This document shows positions 5,722 to 5,733 of a stretch of 5,733 nucleotides of DNA, piece after piece. The position numbers were made by a program, and so were the translations under genes. Source of the DNA: an uncultured Lachnospiraceae bacterium (GTDB lineage: Bacteria > Bacillota > Clostridia > Lachnospirales > Lachnospiraceae); assembly GCA_934351705.1 (NCBI GenBank), contig CAKRJK010000114.1, positions 1 to 5,733 on the forward strand, given 5' to 3'. Each line of letters begins with the position of its first letter. Within the stretch, counting starts at the first letter, position 1. The notes below the pieces were generated by a model. It was not told where the DNA came from, searched no databases, and saw nothing but the letters and a program-made list of their open reading frames with translations.

Positions 5722-5733
5722 TCTTCCGTACAT

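Larger units (their letters stand above)
5581..5733. other. Structured intergenic element, possible dispersed repeat or non-coding RNA (continues past window)
   Basis: This stretch follows the HPr-like gene's terminator and has no supported gene. It holds three separate hairpins (5591-5610, 5620-5657 and 5689-5721), and its right part is markedly GC-rich (38 of the last 59 bases) compared with the AT-rich gaps elsewhere. Every minus-strand frame open at the right edge closes with a stop inside the element: 22 codons from an ATG at 5733, or about 28 to 31 codons in the other two frames. These look like chance frames. One of them encodes PGFIAVIEIFRTS, a peptide I associate from memory with spurious small hypothetical proteins scattered through Lachnospiraceae genomes; that would fit a multi-copy intergenic repeat. 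Two wobble pairs in the UUCG-capped hairpin favour a plus-strand RNA. Copy number, borders and class cannot be established here. Confidence 0.45.

Noticed and set aside
5668..5733. A minus-strand mini-ORF of 21 residues beginning with the ATG at the right edge.
   Set aside because: It is short, has no visible upstream context, overlaps the stable hairpin 3, and looks like a chance frame in the intergenic element.
1..5733. CRISPR array, tRNA or rRNA gene, transposase or prophage gene.
   Set aside because: No regularly spaced repeats, no tRNA cloverleaf or rRNA sequence, and no mobile-element proteins were seen on either strand.

Overview
The window looks like chromosomal DNA from a low-to-moderate GC Clostridia member, most likely Lachnospiraceae. 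This rests on the gene order ireB - ruvX - DUF1292 - Fur family - RNase J - YlbF - O-methyltransferase, strong AGGAGG-type ribosome binding sites, sigma-A promoters with 17-base spacers, and protein sequences of clear Firmicutes type. Species cannot be fixed from sequence reading alone.

Layout. Everything from 1 to 5196 is coded on the minus strand, so transcription runs right to left. mtaB (3886-5196), a tRNA methylthiotransferase, comes first. A 108-base gap follows, holding a good sigma-A promoter (3825-3853). Then comes a tight seven-gene run: ireB (3514-3777), ruvX (3055-3501), a DUF1292 gene (2759-3022), a Fur-family regulator (2280-2732), rnjA (600-2267), a ylbF-family gene (253-597) and a TrmR-like O-methyltransferase cut by the window edge (1-237). 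Gaps inside the run are 2 to 32 bases and no internal terminator is visible, so it reads as one operon. Its themes are RNA processing and modification (RNase J, YlbF, TrmR, RuvX/YqgF), kinase-linked cell-envelope signalling (IreB) and metal or redox-responsive regulation (Fur family).

Divergent from mtaB, on the plus strand, is a 78-residue HPr-fold protein (5280-5516). It has its own promoter (5215-5243), a near-perfect ribosome binding site and a strong intrinsic terminator (5540-5570). It keeps the HPrK-type serine motif (S41) but has a serine where HPr has its catalytic histidine, so it resembles a Crh-type regulator rather than a PTS phosphocarrier.

The last ~150 bases (5581-5733) hold no convincing gene. 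They contain at least three hairpins, two mutually exclusive folds and possible loop-loop pairings, and they become GC-rich (38 G/C in the last 59 bases). This stretch looks like a dispersed structured intergenic element or non-coding RNA that continues past the window, and it is the least explained part of the sequence.
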